64,000 bases of DNA from positions 1-64,000 of the forward strand of contig CAWDKH010000022.1 of the NCBI GenBank assembly GCA_963802905.1, in the 5' to 3' direction. The position numbers and the translations under genes were made by a program. The notes under the pieces were generated by a model. The model made no database searches and was not told the DNA's origin. It saw nothing but the letters and a program-made list of their open reading frames with translations. This document shows, one piece after another, positions 44,525-54,731 of the stretch. Numbering within the stretch: position 1 is the first letter of the stretch; every line of letters starts with the position of its first letter. The stretch comes from DASQFQ01 sp963802905. GTDB lineage: Bacteria > Actinomycetota > Thermoleophilia > Solirubrobacterales > Solirubrobacteraceae.

Positions 44525-45339
44525 TCCTCGAGCGTAGAAGCACCCGCGCTGGCGATCACGACGAGCCCGATGGCGATCCAGTCGCGGATCGCGAGGTCCT
44601 GGTCGAGCACGACGAAGCCGGCCAGCGCCGCGACCGCGGGCTCGAGCGACATCAGCACGCCGAACACCCGCTTCGGCAGCCGCCGCAGCGCCTCGAGCTC
44701 GAGTGAGTAGGGCAGGACGGAGGACGCGAGCGCCACTGCGAGGATGGCGCCGAGCAACTCAGGCTGGAGCAGCTCGGTGCCCGCGTCGGCGATCCCGAAC
44801 GGCGCGACGAGCACGGCGCCGGCCACCATCGCGACCGCGAGCCCGGTGCCGCCCGGGAACAGCGCGCCGGTGCGTTGGGACAGCACGATGTAGGCCGCCC
44901 ACAGCACGCCGGCGGCGAGCGCGAAGGCGACGCCGAGCGTGTCGAGCGAGCCGCCGGAGTAGTCGGCGAGGCCGAGGATGCCGAGCGCGGCCAGCGCGAC
45001 CCACAGCAGGTCGAGCGGCCTGCGCGAGCCGACCACGGCGACCCCGAGCGGGCCGATGAACTCGAACGTCACCGCGACGCCCAGCGGGATCCGATCCATC
45101 GCCTCGTAGATGCAGAGGTTCATCGCGCCGAGTGCGAGGCCGAACGCGATCGCCGTGCGCAGGCCCGGTTTGCCGCGGACCTTCGGCCGCCACCACGCGA
45201 CGAGGATCACGGCGGCAAACGCCAGCCGGCCGAACGCAGCGCCTGCCGGCCCGAGCTCGTCGAACAGCTCGACGGCGAACGCCGCGCCGACCTGGAGCGA
45301 CGCGACGGCGAGGATGACGAGGCCGACGCCCCGGTTCAA
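44521..45339 (-). CDS. EamA/DMT superfamily transporter
   Basis: 272 residues with ten predicted helices in two EamA repeats. The N-terminal repeat has FGRLAFAAVILVAWWRPKVR and ALGAMNLCIYEAMDRIPLGV; the RhtA-like words VTFEFIGPLGVAVVGSRRPL and LEALRRLPKRVFGVLMSLEP follow. RhtA-type proteins export amino acids such as threonine or homoserine. The start is TTG 45339, overlapping the GNAT stop by 4 bp (TTGA). Confidence 0.85.
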   Translation of the reverse strand: MNRGVGLVILAVASLQVGAAFAVELFDELGPAGAAFGRLAFAAVILVAWWRPKVRGKPGLRTAIAFGLALGAMNLCIYEAMDRIPLGVAVTFEFIGPLGVAVVGSRRPLDLLWVALAALGILGLADYSGGSLDTLGVAFALAAGVLWAAYIVLSQRTGALFPGGTGLAVAMVAGAVLVAPFGIADAGTELLQPELLGAILAVALASSVLPYSLELEALRRLPKRVFGVLMSLEPAVAALAGFVVLDQDLAIRDWIAIGLVVIASAGASTLEE

Positions 45340-45767
45340 AGCGCCTTGCGGTACCGCAGCTCGCGCAGACGCGCGCCGTTCCACACGCGCTCGTGCGCCT
45401 CGCCGTCGGCCTGCCACCCGGCCGCCTCGTAGAACCGGCGCGGGCGCTCGTTGCGCTCCTCGGTCCACAGCGTCGCCTCGGTGCAGCCGCTCTCGCGCAG
45501 CGCCGCTTCCCCCGCCGCCAGCAGCGCGCGGCCCGCGCCGCTCCCCCACGTGCGCGGGTGCGTGTAGAGGAGCGCGATCTCACAGCCCGCGGGCACGACG
45601 AAACCGATCACCTCGCCTTCCTCCTCCGCCACGATCTCGTCGCCGGTGAACGCCGGCGCGCGCATGGCCGCCAGTGCCTCCTCGCCGGCGAAGCCCCACG
45701 CCGCGCGGCCCGCGGCGAGGAACAGCTCGGCCATGGCGGTGTAGTCGGCCGCTTCAGCCGCGCGCAC
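45336..45767 (-). CDS. GNAT family N-acetyltransferase
   Basis: 143 residues, a complete GNAT domain. It starts VRAAEAADYTAMAELFLAAG. The core strand is GEVIGFVVPAGCEIALLYTH, the acetyl-CoA loop is RTWGSGAGRALLAAGEAALR, and the end RNERPRRFYEAAGWQADGEA is typical. GTG 45767 overlaps the kinase gene by 14 bp. The substrate is unknown. Confidence 0.85.
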   Translation of the reverse strand: MRAAEAADYTAMAELFLAAGRAAWGFAGEEALAAMRAPAFTGDEIVAEEEGEVIGFVVPAGCEIALLYTHPRTWGSGAGRALLAAGEAALRESGCTEATLWTEERNERPRRFYEAAGWQADGEAHERVWNGARLRELRYRKAL

Positions 45768-46650
45768 GCGAGGGCCGGGCGAGCCCGTGCTTGGCCCCTT
45801 CCTCGAGCAGGCGTTCCTCGGTGACGGCGCCGCCGGTGGCGGTCGGCACGCCCATCGCGAGCTGCGAGTACAGCTGCGCCCAGCTGATCCGCTCCTCGGA
45901 CTGCGCCCCACGCAGGTCGGCCCACGCGTAGGCGGCGCACAGCAGGTCGCGGTCGCCGGTGGTGTCGACCACCGGGCCGGGATCGAAGTCGGGGACCTCG
46001 ACGACCTGGCCGCCGACCATCGCCACCACATTGTGCGCGTCGACGATGATCACGGCCGTCTCGATCCAGTCGGCGAGCGCCTCGCCCGCGGCCTGCGCGG
46101 TGTCCGTGCCGGTGAGCACGCACGCGTCTTGCGCGTTGAGGAAGAGCGCCCGCGCGCCGACGTTGCGCTCCGGCAGCTTGCCGGCGAACGCGCGCGCGTC
46201 GTCGTCGCCGCAGGTCAAGTAGGCGCGCACGCCGTTGGGCACGAGGTCGAGCTGGTCGAGGTTGGCGGCGATCGCCACGGGGGTGAGCGCCGCGACGTCG
46301 GCGGCGCGGGCGCGGATGCCGGGGTCGACGGTCACCATCGTGCGCTCCTGGCCGATCGGCATGATCACGGTCTCCGGCGTCCGCTTGGTGCGGAAGCCCG
46401 CGACCGCAACGCCATCGCTCTCGACCTGGCGGCGCACGTACTCGCCGCCGAGGTCGTCGCCGACCGGCGCGACGAGCGCCGTGTCGAGCCCGAGCCGCGC
46501 CGCGGCGACCGCCGTGATGGCGCCACCGCCCGGTGAGCGCACCAGCTCGCCGGCGAAGCGCTCCTCGCCCGGCTCGGGCAGGGCCTCGAGCCCGACGAAC
46601 GTGAGGTCGAGGAAGGCGGGGGTGGCGACTGCGAGTTCGACGCGAAGCAC
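45754..46650 (-). CDS. PfkB-type sugar kinase 2 (altered GAGD motif)
   Basis: 298 residues, ribokinase fold. PfkB motif 1 region SPGGGAITAVAAARLGLDTA and ribokinase-like strands are intact, as is the LTCGDDDARAF segment shared with kinase 1. The catalytic anion-hole/base motif, normally DTTGAGD, reads DTTGDRD here. The base Asp is kept, but the small Ala-Gly pair is replaced by Asp-Arg. Activity is therefore doubtful or altered. It is the last sugar gene of the operon; its paralogue at 50723 has the normal motif. GTG 46650 is chosen from the domain start. Confidence 0.82.
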   Translation of the reverse strand: MLRVELAVATPAFLDLTFVGLEALPEPGEERFAGELVRSPGGGAITAVAAARLGLDTALVAPVGDDLGGEYVRRQVESDGVAVAGFRTKRTPETVIMPIGQERTMVTVDPGIRARAADVAALTPVAIAANLDQLDLVPNGVRAYLTCGDDDARAFAGKLPERNVGARALFLNAQDACVLTGTDTAQAAGEALADWIETAVIIVDAHNVVAMVGGQVVEVPDFDPGPVVDTTGDRDLLCAAYAWADLRGAQSEERISWAQLYSQLAMGVPTATGGAVTEERLLEEGAKHGLARPSRARG

Positions 46651-46675
46651 GGCGCGTGAGGGTAACCGCTCCGGA

Positions 46676-47674
<999 letters not shown>

Positions 47675-48493
47675 CTAGCCCTTGACCGCCCCGCTCAGCA
47701 TGCCGCGGATGAAGTGGCGCTGGAGGAAGACGTAGACGAGCACGACCGGCGTGGCCACGATCACCGAGCCGGCCGCGAGCAGCGCGAAGTCGGTCGTGTT
47801 GCGGCCCGAGAAGAACGCGAGACCGAGCGGCGCCGTGCGCAGGTCCTCGTTGCTCACCATCACCAGCGCGAGCAGGAACTCGTTCCACGTCCACATGAAC
47901 ACGAGCACGGTCATGGTCAGCACCGCCGGGCGCCCGAGCGGCAGCACGACGCGCCACAGCGTGCTCCAGCTCGAGGAGCCGTCGAGCCGCGCGGCCTCGA
48001 CCAGCGAGCGCGGCACGGAGCGGAAGAACGCCCGCATCCAGAACGTCCCGAACGCCAGCGACACCCCGACCTGGGGGAAGATCAGCGCCGCGTAGGTGTC
48101 GGTCAGCCCGAGGTCGCGGAGGTCGTAGTAGAGCGGCACGACCGTCGACTCGAGCGGCACCATCAGCCCGAGCAGGAACAGGTAGAAGAGCGCCTGGTCG
48201 CCGCGGAAGCGCATCATCCCGAACGCGTAGCCGGCCAGGATCGACAGGAACCCCGAGAGCACGACCACGCAGACGACGACGATCGCGCTCGAGCGCAGGT
48301 AGGTGGAGAAGTGGCCGTCGTCCCACGCCTTGGAGAAGTTGCCGACGTGGACGCCGTTGGGCTGCCCGAACGTCGCCACCTCCCCCGGCTGCTGGAGCGC
48401 GGTCAGGAGGATGCCCACGATCGGGACGAGCGCGATGATCGAGAACACGCCCAGCAGGGCGTAGGTGAGCGCCTGCTCGCGGCGGTCGATCAC
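47675..48493 (-). CDS. Sugar ABC permease, MalG-like
   Basis: 272 residues, six helices. Helix 1 is at about residues 12-33. The EAA loop reads VEAARLDGSSSWSTLWRVVL with the downstream P of the carbohydrate CUT1 group. The periplasmic loop includes GVHVGNFSKAWDDGHFSTYL. Its ATG overlaps the MalF-like stop by 4 bp. Confidence 0.91.
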   Translation of the reverse strand: MIDRREQALTYALLGVFSIIALVPIVGILLTALQQPGEVATFGQPNGVHVGNFSKAWDDGHFSTYLRSSAIVVVCVVVLSGFLSILAGYAFGMMRFRGDQALFYLFLLGLMVPLESTVVPLYYDLRDLGLTDTYAALIFPQVGVSLAFGTFWMRAFFRSVPRSLVEAARLDGSSSWSTLWRVVLPLGRPAVLTMTVLVFMWTWNEFLLALVMVSNEDLRTAPLGLAFFSGRNTTDFALLAAGSVIVATPVVLVYVFLQRHFIRGMLSGAVKG

Positions 48494-49380
48494 CGCGCCG
48501 CCTCCCGCTCGGCGACCCGGTTGATGAGCATCGTGAGCACGAAGATCAGCGCCGCGATGCAGACGCCGATCGCCGCGGCGGTGCCGACGTCGCCGCTGCG
48601 GAACGCGCGGTTGTAGACCTCGAGCGCGGGCACCGTCGTCGAGCCGCCCGGCCCACCGCCGGTGGTGATGTAGACGAGGTCGAACGAGCGCAGCGCCTGG
48701 ATCGTGGTCAGCGTCAGCGCGACCGCGATCTCGTTGCGCAGCCCGGGCAGCGTGACCGCGAAGAACTCGCGCACCGGCCCGGCCCCGTCCATCCGCGCGG
48801 CGTCATACAGCGACTGCGGGATCTTCTGCACGCCCGCGGTGAACAGCACCATCGCCAGCCCGTACATCACCCACGTGCCGATCAGCCCGACCGACGGCAG
48901 CGCGAGCGTGAACGAGCCGAGCCAGTTCTGCGCCAGGCCGCCGAGCCCGATCGCCCGCAGTGCCTCGTTGAGGAGCCCGTCGTTGGGGTCGTAGATCATC
49001 CGCCACATCACCGCGACGACCACGAGCGCGATCACCTGCGGCAGGAAGAGGACGGTGCGGAACAGGGCGAGCCCGCGCACACGCGAGCGCGACATCGCCG
49101 CCGCCAGCAGCAGCCCGATCACGATCGGCCCGACCGCGTAGAACGCGACGAGGACCAGCGCGTGCCAGAACGCCGCGCGGATGTCCGGGTCCGAGACGAT
49201 CGCCTTGTAGTTCGCCAGCCCGGTCCACTCGCCGGCCGTCACGCCGTCCCACGTGAACAGCGACAGCCACGCGCTGTGCAGCAGCGGCGCGAGCACGAAC
49301 AGGCCGAAGACGACCAGGCCCGGCAGCAGATACAGATAGGCGACGCGCCGCGGCTCGCCAGGCGGCGCGAGCGTCGTCAC
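48490..49380 (-). CDS. Sugar ABC permease, MalF-like
   Basis: 296 residues, six helices. N-terminus RVAYLYLLPGLVVFGLFVLA, then WLSLFTWDGVTAGEWTGLAN, and EAA-type loop YDAARMDGAGPVREFFAVTL. This is the usual CUT1 partner of the MalG-like permease. It overlaps both neighbours by 4 bp. Confidence 0.91.
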   Translation of the reverse strand: MTTLAPPGEPRRVAYLYLLPGLVVFGLFVLAPLLHSAWLSLFTWDGVTAGEWTGLANYKAIVSDPDIRAAFWHALVLVAFYAVGPIVIGLLLAAAMSRSRVRGLALFRTVLFLPQVIALVVVAVMWRMIYDPNDGLLNEALRAIGLGGLAQNWLGSFTLALPSVGLIGTWVMYGLAMVLFTAGVQKIPQSLYDAARMDGAGPVREFFAVTLPGLRNEIAVALTLTTIQALRSFDLVYITTGGGPGGSTTVPALEVYNRAFRSGDVGTAAAIGVCIAALIFVLTMLINRVAEREAAR

Positions 49381-50726
49381 AGCGTGTCGGTGAACTTCGC
49401 GTAGTCCTCCTGCACGCCCTTGGTGAACTCCTCGGGCGTGAGCTTGCCGCCCAGCAGCCGTTGCACGGCGCCTGAGAAGTCGTCGAAGAACGTCGGCGTC
49501 GCGTAGTCCATGTACGGGGTCAAGCCGTCGGTGTCGCTGAGTCGCTTCCAGGCGGCGAAGATCTCCTTCTGGACCGGCGTCGTCGGCGTGATGCTGGGCT
49601 GCATCGCGGGGAGGTTGTCGGTCTCCACCTGCACGTCAGCCGCCTTCTGGTTGGTGATGAAGTCGAGGTAGGCGGCCGCCACGTCGGCGTTCTTGGACTT
49701 CGAGGTGATGCCCCACGGCAGGCTCTCGCCGCCGAGCGAAACCGGGTCGCTCCCGGCCTCGCGGCCGGGCATGAGGAAGAAGCCGAGCTTGTCGCCGAGA
49801 CCCTTGAGCGCGTCGAACGTGATCCAGGTTCCCGCGATCGTGAACGGGCCGTTGCCCTTGACGAACTGCTGCCACGCCGGGTCGTAGCCGACGCCGTTGA
49901 AGTCCTTCGTGAAGTAGCCCTTGTTGGCCCAGTCCTGGAGCTTCGCGGCCGCCTCGCGGTTCTCGGCGGTGTCGAACGTCTGGCCGTTCTTGGCGAACAC
50001 GAAGTTGCGCGTCGAGCTCTTGGGCGTGAACAGGTTCTGGACGGTCTGGAACTCGTGGATGCCGCCGAACTTGTCGAGGTTGCCGAACGCGATCGGCGTC
50101 TCGCCGTCCCGCTTCGCCTTGGCGAGCATCGCCTCGAATTCCGCGAACGTCTTCGGCGGCGTCTTGACCTTGGCCTTGTTGTAGAAGACGCCGACGATCT
50201 CGCCCTGCTGCGAGACGCCGTAGAGGTTGCCGCTGCCGAACTGCTTGCCGTCGGCGGAGAAGCGGTTGAGGTCGAGCAGCGTCCGCGACCAGCGTTCGCG
50301 CCAGTCGTAGGCCTCCGCGTAGGCGTCGAGCGGCTTGAGCAGCCCGCCCTTGACGAGCTGGCCCATGATCGGCCGGCCCTGGTTGGCCTCGACGATGTCG
50401 GGCGGGTTCGGGCCCGAGACCGCGAGCTTGAGCGTCGTCTGAAGGTCGGTGAACGACTTCGCGACGCGCTTGATCTTGACGTTCGGGTACTGGCTCAGGA
50501 ACGCCGCGTTGAGTCGCTTGATCTGCGCCGCCTGGCCGCCGCGGACCTCCTGGTCCCAGATCGTCAGCGTGACATCGCCGGCCTTCGCCACATCGATCTT
50601 GGCCGAGTTCTCCTTCGCCTCGTCCGCCGCCTTGTCGTTGTCGCTCGAGTCGCCGCCTGGCGTACCGCAGCCGGCGACCAGGGCTGTGAGCAACAGCAGG
50701 ACGAGGGCGAGTGATCGACGTGTCAT
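49377..50726 (-). CDS. Sugar ABC extracellular substrate-binding lipoprotein
   Basis: 449 residues. The lipobox with Cys20 (LTALVAGC) is followed by an acidic linker. CUT1 binding-protein motifs are VTLTIWDQEVRGGQAAQIKR, FTDLQTTLKLAVSGPNPPDI, GVFYNKAKVKTPPKTFAEFE, KGNGPFTIAGTWITFDAL and the tail PEEFTKGVQEDYAKF. It captures an oligosaccharide or glycoside for import; the GH4 gene in the operon suggests a glycoside. ATG 50726 overlaps the kinase 1 stop. Confidence 0.92.
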   Translation of the reverse strand: MTRRSLALVLLLLTALVAGCGTPGGDSSDNDKAADEAKENSAKIDVAKAGDVTLTIWDQEVRGGQAAQIKRLNAAFLSQYPNVKIKRVAKSFTDLQTTLKLAVSGPNPPDIVEANQGRPIMGQLVKGGLLKPLDAYAEAYDWRERWSRTLLDLNRFSADGKQFGSGNLYGVSQQGEIVGVFYNKAKVKTPPKTFAEFEAMLAKAKRDGETPIAFGNLDKFGGIHEFQTVQNLFTPKSSTRNFVFAKNGQTFDTAENREAAAKLQDWANKGYFTKDFNGVGYDPAWQQFVKGNGPFTIAGTWITFDALKGLGDKLGFFLMPGREAGSDPVSLGGESLPWGITSKSKNADVAAAYLDFITNQKAADVQVETDNLPAMQPSITPTTPVQKEIFAAWKRLSDTDGLTPYMDYATPTFFDDFSGAVQRLLGGKLTPEEFTKGVQEDYAKFTDTL

Positions 50727-51622
50727 GTCCGTGTCTCCTTGTGGGTGGCCAGCGGCGGCAGGCCGCGGGTCGTTCCTTCCTCCATGAGCCGCTCCCGCGT
50801 GACCGCGCCGGCGAAGCCCGTGGGGACGGTGACCGACAGTGATCCGTACAGGACCGCCCAGCGCAAGGCAACCTCGATGTCCGCTCCCTGCAGGTCCGCC
50901 CACACGAACGCGGCGCACAGGAGATCGCCCGCGCCGGTGGTGTCGACCACCTTCATCTCGAAGCCGGGAGCGTGCACGACGCGGTCGTCGCTGCGCGCCA
51001 TGGCGCCCTCGGGGCCGAGCGTGATGACGACGATCTCGACCTGTGCGGCGAGCACCTCCGCAGCTTTCTCCGGGGTCTGTTCGCCGGTGATCAGGAGCGC
51101 CTCGCGTCTGTTCACGAACAGTGCCCTGGCGCGATCGAGGTCGCGCGGCGGGTGGGCCTGGAAGGCGCGGGCGTCGTCGTCGCCGCAGGTCGCGTAGCCG
51201 CGGACGCCAGGTGGGACGAGGTCGAGCTGGTCGAGCGCGACGATGACGGCGCGCGGGTCGAAGGTGGCGACCTCGGCGGCCCTCGTGCTCGCCACAGGCT
51301 CGAAGGTGACCATCGCGCGCTCGCCGCCCCACGGCATCACCACGGTCGTCGGGGTGCGCGTCCCCGCGCCCGTGGCGAGCGCGATGCCCTCGCGCTCGAG
51401 CGCGTCACGGATGAAGCTGCCGTCGAGGTCCTCGCCGAGCGGGACCGCGAGCGCGGAGCGCAAGCCGAGGCGGGAGACGCCCACGGCGTTGATGGCGCCG
51501 CCCCCGGGGGAGCGCAGGAGGTCGCCGGCGAAGCGCTCCTCGCCCGGGCGGGGCACCGACTCGAGCCCGATGAACGTGATGTCCATGAACGCGGTGGCGG
51601 TGACGACGACGTCGACGCTCAT
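50723..51622 (-). CDS. PfkB-type sugar kinase 1
   Basis: 299 residues, ribokinase fold. SPGGGAINAVGVSRLGLRSA (motif 1 region) and VVDTTGAGDLLCAAFVWADL (motif 2 with intact GAGD). It phosphorylates a sugar or sugar-like alcohol. It is paralogous to the kinase at 45754 along the whole length, sharing YATCGDDDARAF-like words, and the two bracket the importer genes. ATG 51622 overlaps the GH4 stop by 4 bp. Confidence 0.88.
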   Translation of the reverse strand: MSVDVVVTATAFMDITFIGLESVPRPGEERFAGDLLRSPGGGAINAVGVSRLGLRSALAVPLGEDLDGSFIRDALEREGIALATGAGTRTPTTVVMPWGGERAMVTFEPVASTRAAEVATFDPRAVIVALDQLDLVPPGVRGYATCGDDDARAFQAHPPRDLDRARALFVNRREALLITGEQTPEKAAEVLAAQVEIVVITLGPEGAMARSDDRVVHAPGFEMKVVDTTGAGDLLCAAFVWADLQGADIEVALRWAVLYGSLSVTVPTGFAGAVTRERLMEEGTTRGLPPLATHKETRT

Positions 51623-52954
51623 CTCGCGAAGCGCTCCTCCAGCTCAGGGAGCTGGGCGCGGTAGCCGGCGAAGATGTCGCGCGCGGTCTGGACGCTCGGC
51701 ACCAGCGGGTGCAGCGCGAGCGCGCGGATCGCGAGGTCGGCGGAGCCGGTCTGGGCCGCCTGGATCGTCGTGCGCTCGACGTCCTTGATGGCGGTCATGA
51801 GCGCCTGCGCGTGGGCGGGGACGCTGCCGACCGCAACGGGCACGGGGCCGGTGCGGCCGACGATGCAGGGCACCTCGACGACGGCGCGCTCATCGAGGAA
51901 CGGCAGCGCGGAGCGGTTGGCGGTGTTGAGGATCATGATCGCGCGGGTGTTGTTGGCGATGGCTTCGACAACTGCCATCGCCTCGCCTTCGTAGCCGCCG
52001 CCGTCGCCGCCGTCGTCGTGGTCGGCCTCGACCCCGGCGGCGAGCCGCTCGGCCGCCATGTACGTGCGGTCGCGCTCGGCGCGGGTGGCGCGCCACTCGG
52101 CCAGGGCGTCGTCGCCGTTGCGGGCGTAGAACGCGGCCTGCGACTCGAGCAGCTGGGCGCCGCGCGGGACGCCCTTGCGAATCGACTCGACCGCGTCGGC
52201 GTGGAAGTAGAAGTAGTAGAGGTACTCGTTCGGGATCATCCCGAGCGCGCGCAGCCAGTCGCCGCCGAACAGCCGCCCCTCCTCGAAGGACTCGAGCTTG
52301 CCGTCGTCGGCGAGCAGCTCCGGCAGGCGGTCGGTGTCGGCGTCGTGCGCCGCGCGCAGCCAGCCGAGGTGGTTGAGGCCGAAGTAGTCGAACCACATGT
52401 CGGCGGGCTTGCAGACCGACCGCGCGGGCGACGCGCCGGCACAGCCCGGACGGTGAGTCGCAGATCCCCACCACGCGGTCGCCGAGCACCTGCTGGAGCG
52501 CCTCGGTGACCATGCCGGCCGGGTTGGTGAAGTTGATGACCCACGCGCCGGGCGCGCGCTCGGCGACGGTCGTTGCCAGCTTGAGCATCTCCGGGATCGT
52601 CCGCAGCGCGAAGCAGATCCCGCCCGGGCCGGTGGTCTCCTGCCCGAGCACGCCGCGCGCGAGCGGCACCGACTCGTCGACCACCCGGCCCTCGAGCCGC
52701 CCGACCCGGATCGCGGAGAACACGAAGTCCGCGCCCTCGACCGCGTCGTCGAGATCGGTCGTGGCGCGGAAGGGCAGCTCGGCGCCCCGCTCCTGCGCCA
52801 GCCCGCGCAGCACGCCGGCCATCCGCTCCATGCGTCCGGCGTCGAGGTCATGCAGGACGACCTCGTCGAACGGGAGCGTCTCCCGCTTGGCCATCAGCGC
52901 GCCGTAGACCAGAGGGACGCGGAACCCGCCGCCGCCGACAATCGTGAGCTTCAC
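51619..52954 (-). CDS. Glycoside hydrolase family 4 (6-phospho-beta-glucosidase-like; frame-broken)
   Basis: About 445 residues. NAD-binding N-terminus KLTIVGGGGFRVPLVYGALM. GH4 motifs: RVVGICDSPSGLCRRVARAV with the metal-site Cys, WVINFTNPAGMVTEAL, then GLNHLGWLRAAHDADTDRLP with the metal-site His and ANNTRAIMILNTANRSALPF. GH4 enzymes cleave phosphorylated or free glycosides by an NAD/Mn-dependent redox mechanism. One indel near 52435 breaks the frame (Gly-Leu-Cys region to SVCKPADMWFDYFGLNHLGW). The first gene of the sugar operon; GTG 52954 has TACGAT 7 nt upstream. Confidence 0.87.
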
Positions 52955-52961
52955 GAGGATG

Positions 52962-52967
52962 ATCGTA
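52962..52967 (-). promoter_or_regulatory. -10-like box TACGAT for the sugar operon
   Basis: TACGAT (minus strand) ends 7 nt before GTG 52954. It sits in an 18-bp gap to the divergent dehydrogenase start, so the -35 region and any operator must lie inside that gene. Confidence 0.45.
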
Positions 52968-52972
52968 GGGAG

Positions 52973-53968
52973 ATGCGCGCGATCGTTCAGGAGCGGTACG
53001 GCGGACCCGAGGTGCTCGGGCTTCGAGACGTGGAGGTCCCGGGCATCCGCGCGGACGAGGTGCTGGTGCGTGTCCACGCCGCCTCCGTGCACCCGGACGT
53101 CTGGCACGTCATGCGCGGTCGCCCGGCCGTGATCCGGGTCGGAGGGGCGCGGCGGCCGCGCCACCGGATCCCGGGGACCGACCTCGCCGGCGTCGTCGAG
53201 GCGGCCGGCCGCGACTCCGGCTTCCAAGCGGGCGACGAAGTCTTCGGCGAGACCATCCGCGGCTACCAGTGGCGCAACGGCGGGGCGTTCGCCGAGTACG
53301 CCGCGGTGCCCGGAGCGGGGCTCGCGGCGAAGCCGGCCGGCGTGTCGTTCGAGCGTGCCGCGGTCGTCCCGACCTCCGGGCTGATCGCGCTCCAGAGCGT
53401 GGAGCGGGAGGGCCGGGTACGAGCCGGCCAACGGGTCCTCGTCAACGGCGCGGCGGGCGGCGTCGGCCTCTTCGCGGTGCAGATCGCCAAGGCGCTCGGC
53501 GCGGAGGTGACCGGCGTGGACGCGGCCGCGAAGCTCGAGCTGGTCCGGTCGTTCGCCGACCACGCGCTCGACCTCGCCCGCGAGGACTTCACGCACGAGC
53601 GCTACGACGTCATCGTCGACATCCCCGGCAACCGCACGCTGGCCGAGTGCCGGCGCGCGCTCACCGCCGACGGCACCTACGTTCTGGTCGGCCATGACGG
53701 GTACGGCGCGACCGCCGGCCGCTGGCTCGGCAGCCTGCCGCGCTTCATGAAGATCGTCGCGTTCTCGCCGTTCGACCGCCAACTCCCCGCGCTCGACTTC
53801 TCGCTGCCCGACAAGCGGGCGGCGATGGCGCGGCTGGCGGAGCTGCTCGAGGCCGGGCAGCTGACACCGGTCGTCGACCGCACGTTCCCGCTCGACCAGG
53901 TGCCCGACGCGATCCGCTACCTCGAGACCGGCGCGGTTCAGGGCAAGGTCGCCATCGCCTTGACGTAG
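52973..53968 (+). CDS. Zinc-binding-dehydrogenase family NAD(P)-dependent reductase
   Basis: 331 residues, MDR superfamily of the quinone-oxidoreductase-like group without catalytic zinc. N-terminus MRAIVQERYGGPEVLGLRDV; HRIPGTDLAGVVEAAGRDSG follows. The cofactor loop VLVNGAAGGVGLFAVQIAKA has the A-A-x-G-x-G pattern. The C-terminus ends TGAVQGKVAIAL. The reaction is likely NADPH-dependent reduction of an enone or quinone. ATG 52973 is directly preceded by GGGAG, unusually close. The 3' end overlaps the convergent ABC ATPase gene by 31 bp. Confidence 0.85.
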   Translation: MRAIVQERYGGPEVLGLRDVEVPGIRADEVLVRVHAASVHPDVWHVMRGRPAVIRVGGARRPRHRIPGTDLAGVVEAAGRDSGFQAGDEVFGETIRGYQWRNGGAFAEYAAVPGAGLAAKPAGVSFERAAVVPTSGLIALQSVEREGRVRAGQRVLVNGAAGGVGLFAVQIAKALGAEVTGVDAAAKLELVRSFADHALDLAREDFTHERYDVIVDIPGNRTLAECRRALTADGTYVLVGHDGYGATAGRWLGSLPRFMKIVAFSPFDRQLPALDFSLPDKRAAMARLAELLEAGQLTPVVDRTFPLDQVPDAIRYLETGAVQGKVAIALT

Positions 53969-54702
53969 ACGTCGGCGAGCGAGTCGGCGTCGTAGGCGGT
54001 GCGCAGGCCTTGGGCGGTGTCGCGGGCGATGATGCGGCCGTCGCGGATCAGCGCGATGTCCTCGCACAGCTCCTCGGCCTCCTCGAGGTAGTGCGTCGTG
54101 AGGAGGATCGTCGTGCCCTCGGAGTGGAGGCGGCGGATGTAGCGCCAGAGCTCGAGCCGGAGCTCGAAGTCGACGCCCGCGGTCGGCTCGTCGAGGATGA
54201 CCAGGCGCGGCTCGTGCATGAGCGCGCGGGCGAGCAGGAGGCGGCGGCGCATGCCGCCGGAGAGCTTCGGCGCGCGGGTGGTGGCCTTCGCGCGCAGGTC
54301 GAAGATGTCCATCATCTCGCCGGCGCGGCGGCGGGCGTCGGCGCGGCTCATGCCGTAGTAGCCGCCGTGGTAGACGAGCGTCTCCTCGACGTCGAGGAAG
54401 CGGTCGAGGTTGATGTCCTGCTCGGCGAGGCCGATCATCCGGCGCGCCTCGTTGCAGTCGCTCGGGTGGCCGAACACGCGCGCCTCGCCGCTCGTGGTGC
54501 GGATGAGGTTGCAGACGGCGGAGATCAGCGTCGTCTTGCCCGCGCCGTTCGGACCCAGCAGGCCGAAGAACTCGCCCGCCGGAACCACGAGGTCGACGGC
54601 GTCGAGCGCGAGCAGCCCGTCGTCGTACCGCTTGGTTAGCGAGACGAGTTCAAGGGCGGGCGTGGGTACCACAGCCCATCTCACGGTATCCACGGCTTCC
54701 AT
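53938..54702 (-). CDS. ABC transporter ATPase (ABC-2/drug-export type)
   Basis: 254 residues. Walker A GLLGPNGAGKTT, Q loop IGLAEQDINLDRFLDVEETL, signature LSGGMRRR, Walker B LVILDEPTAGVD, and LLTTHYLEEAEEL with the switch His. This group pairs with ABC-2 permeases for drug or lipid export. No permease is next to it; the orphan ABC-2 permease at 43763 is the closest. A GTG at 54675 would give the more typical start VPTPALELVSLTKRY, so the first residues are uncertain. Confidence 0.88.
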   Translation of the reverse strand: MEAVDTVRWAVVPTPALELVSLTKRYDDGLLALDAVDLVVPAGEFFGLLGPNGAGKTTLISAVCNLIRTTSGEARVFGHPSDCNEARRMIGLAEQDINLDRFLDVEETLVYHGGYYGMSRADARRRAGEMMDIFDLRAKATTRAPKLSGGMRRRLLLARALMHEPRLVILDEPTAGVDFELRLELWRYIRRLHSEGTTILLTTHYLEEAEELCEDIALIRDGRIIARDTAQGLRTAYDADSLADVYVKAMATLP

Positions 54703-54731
54703 TAAGTAAGTCTTGAGGTCCGGCTGGGAAC

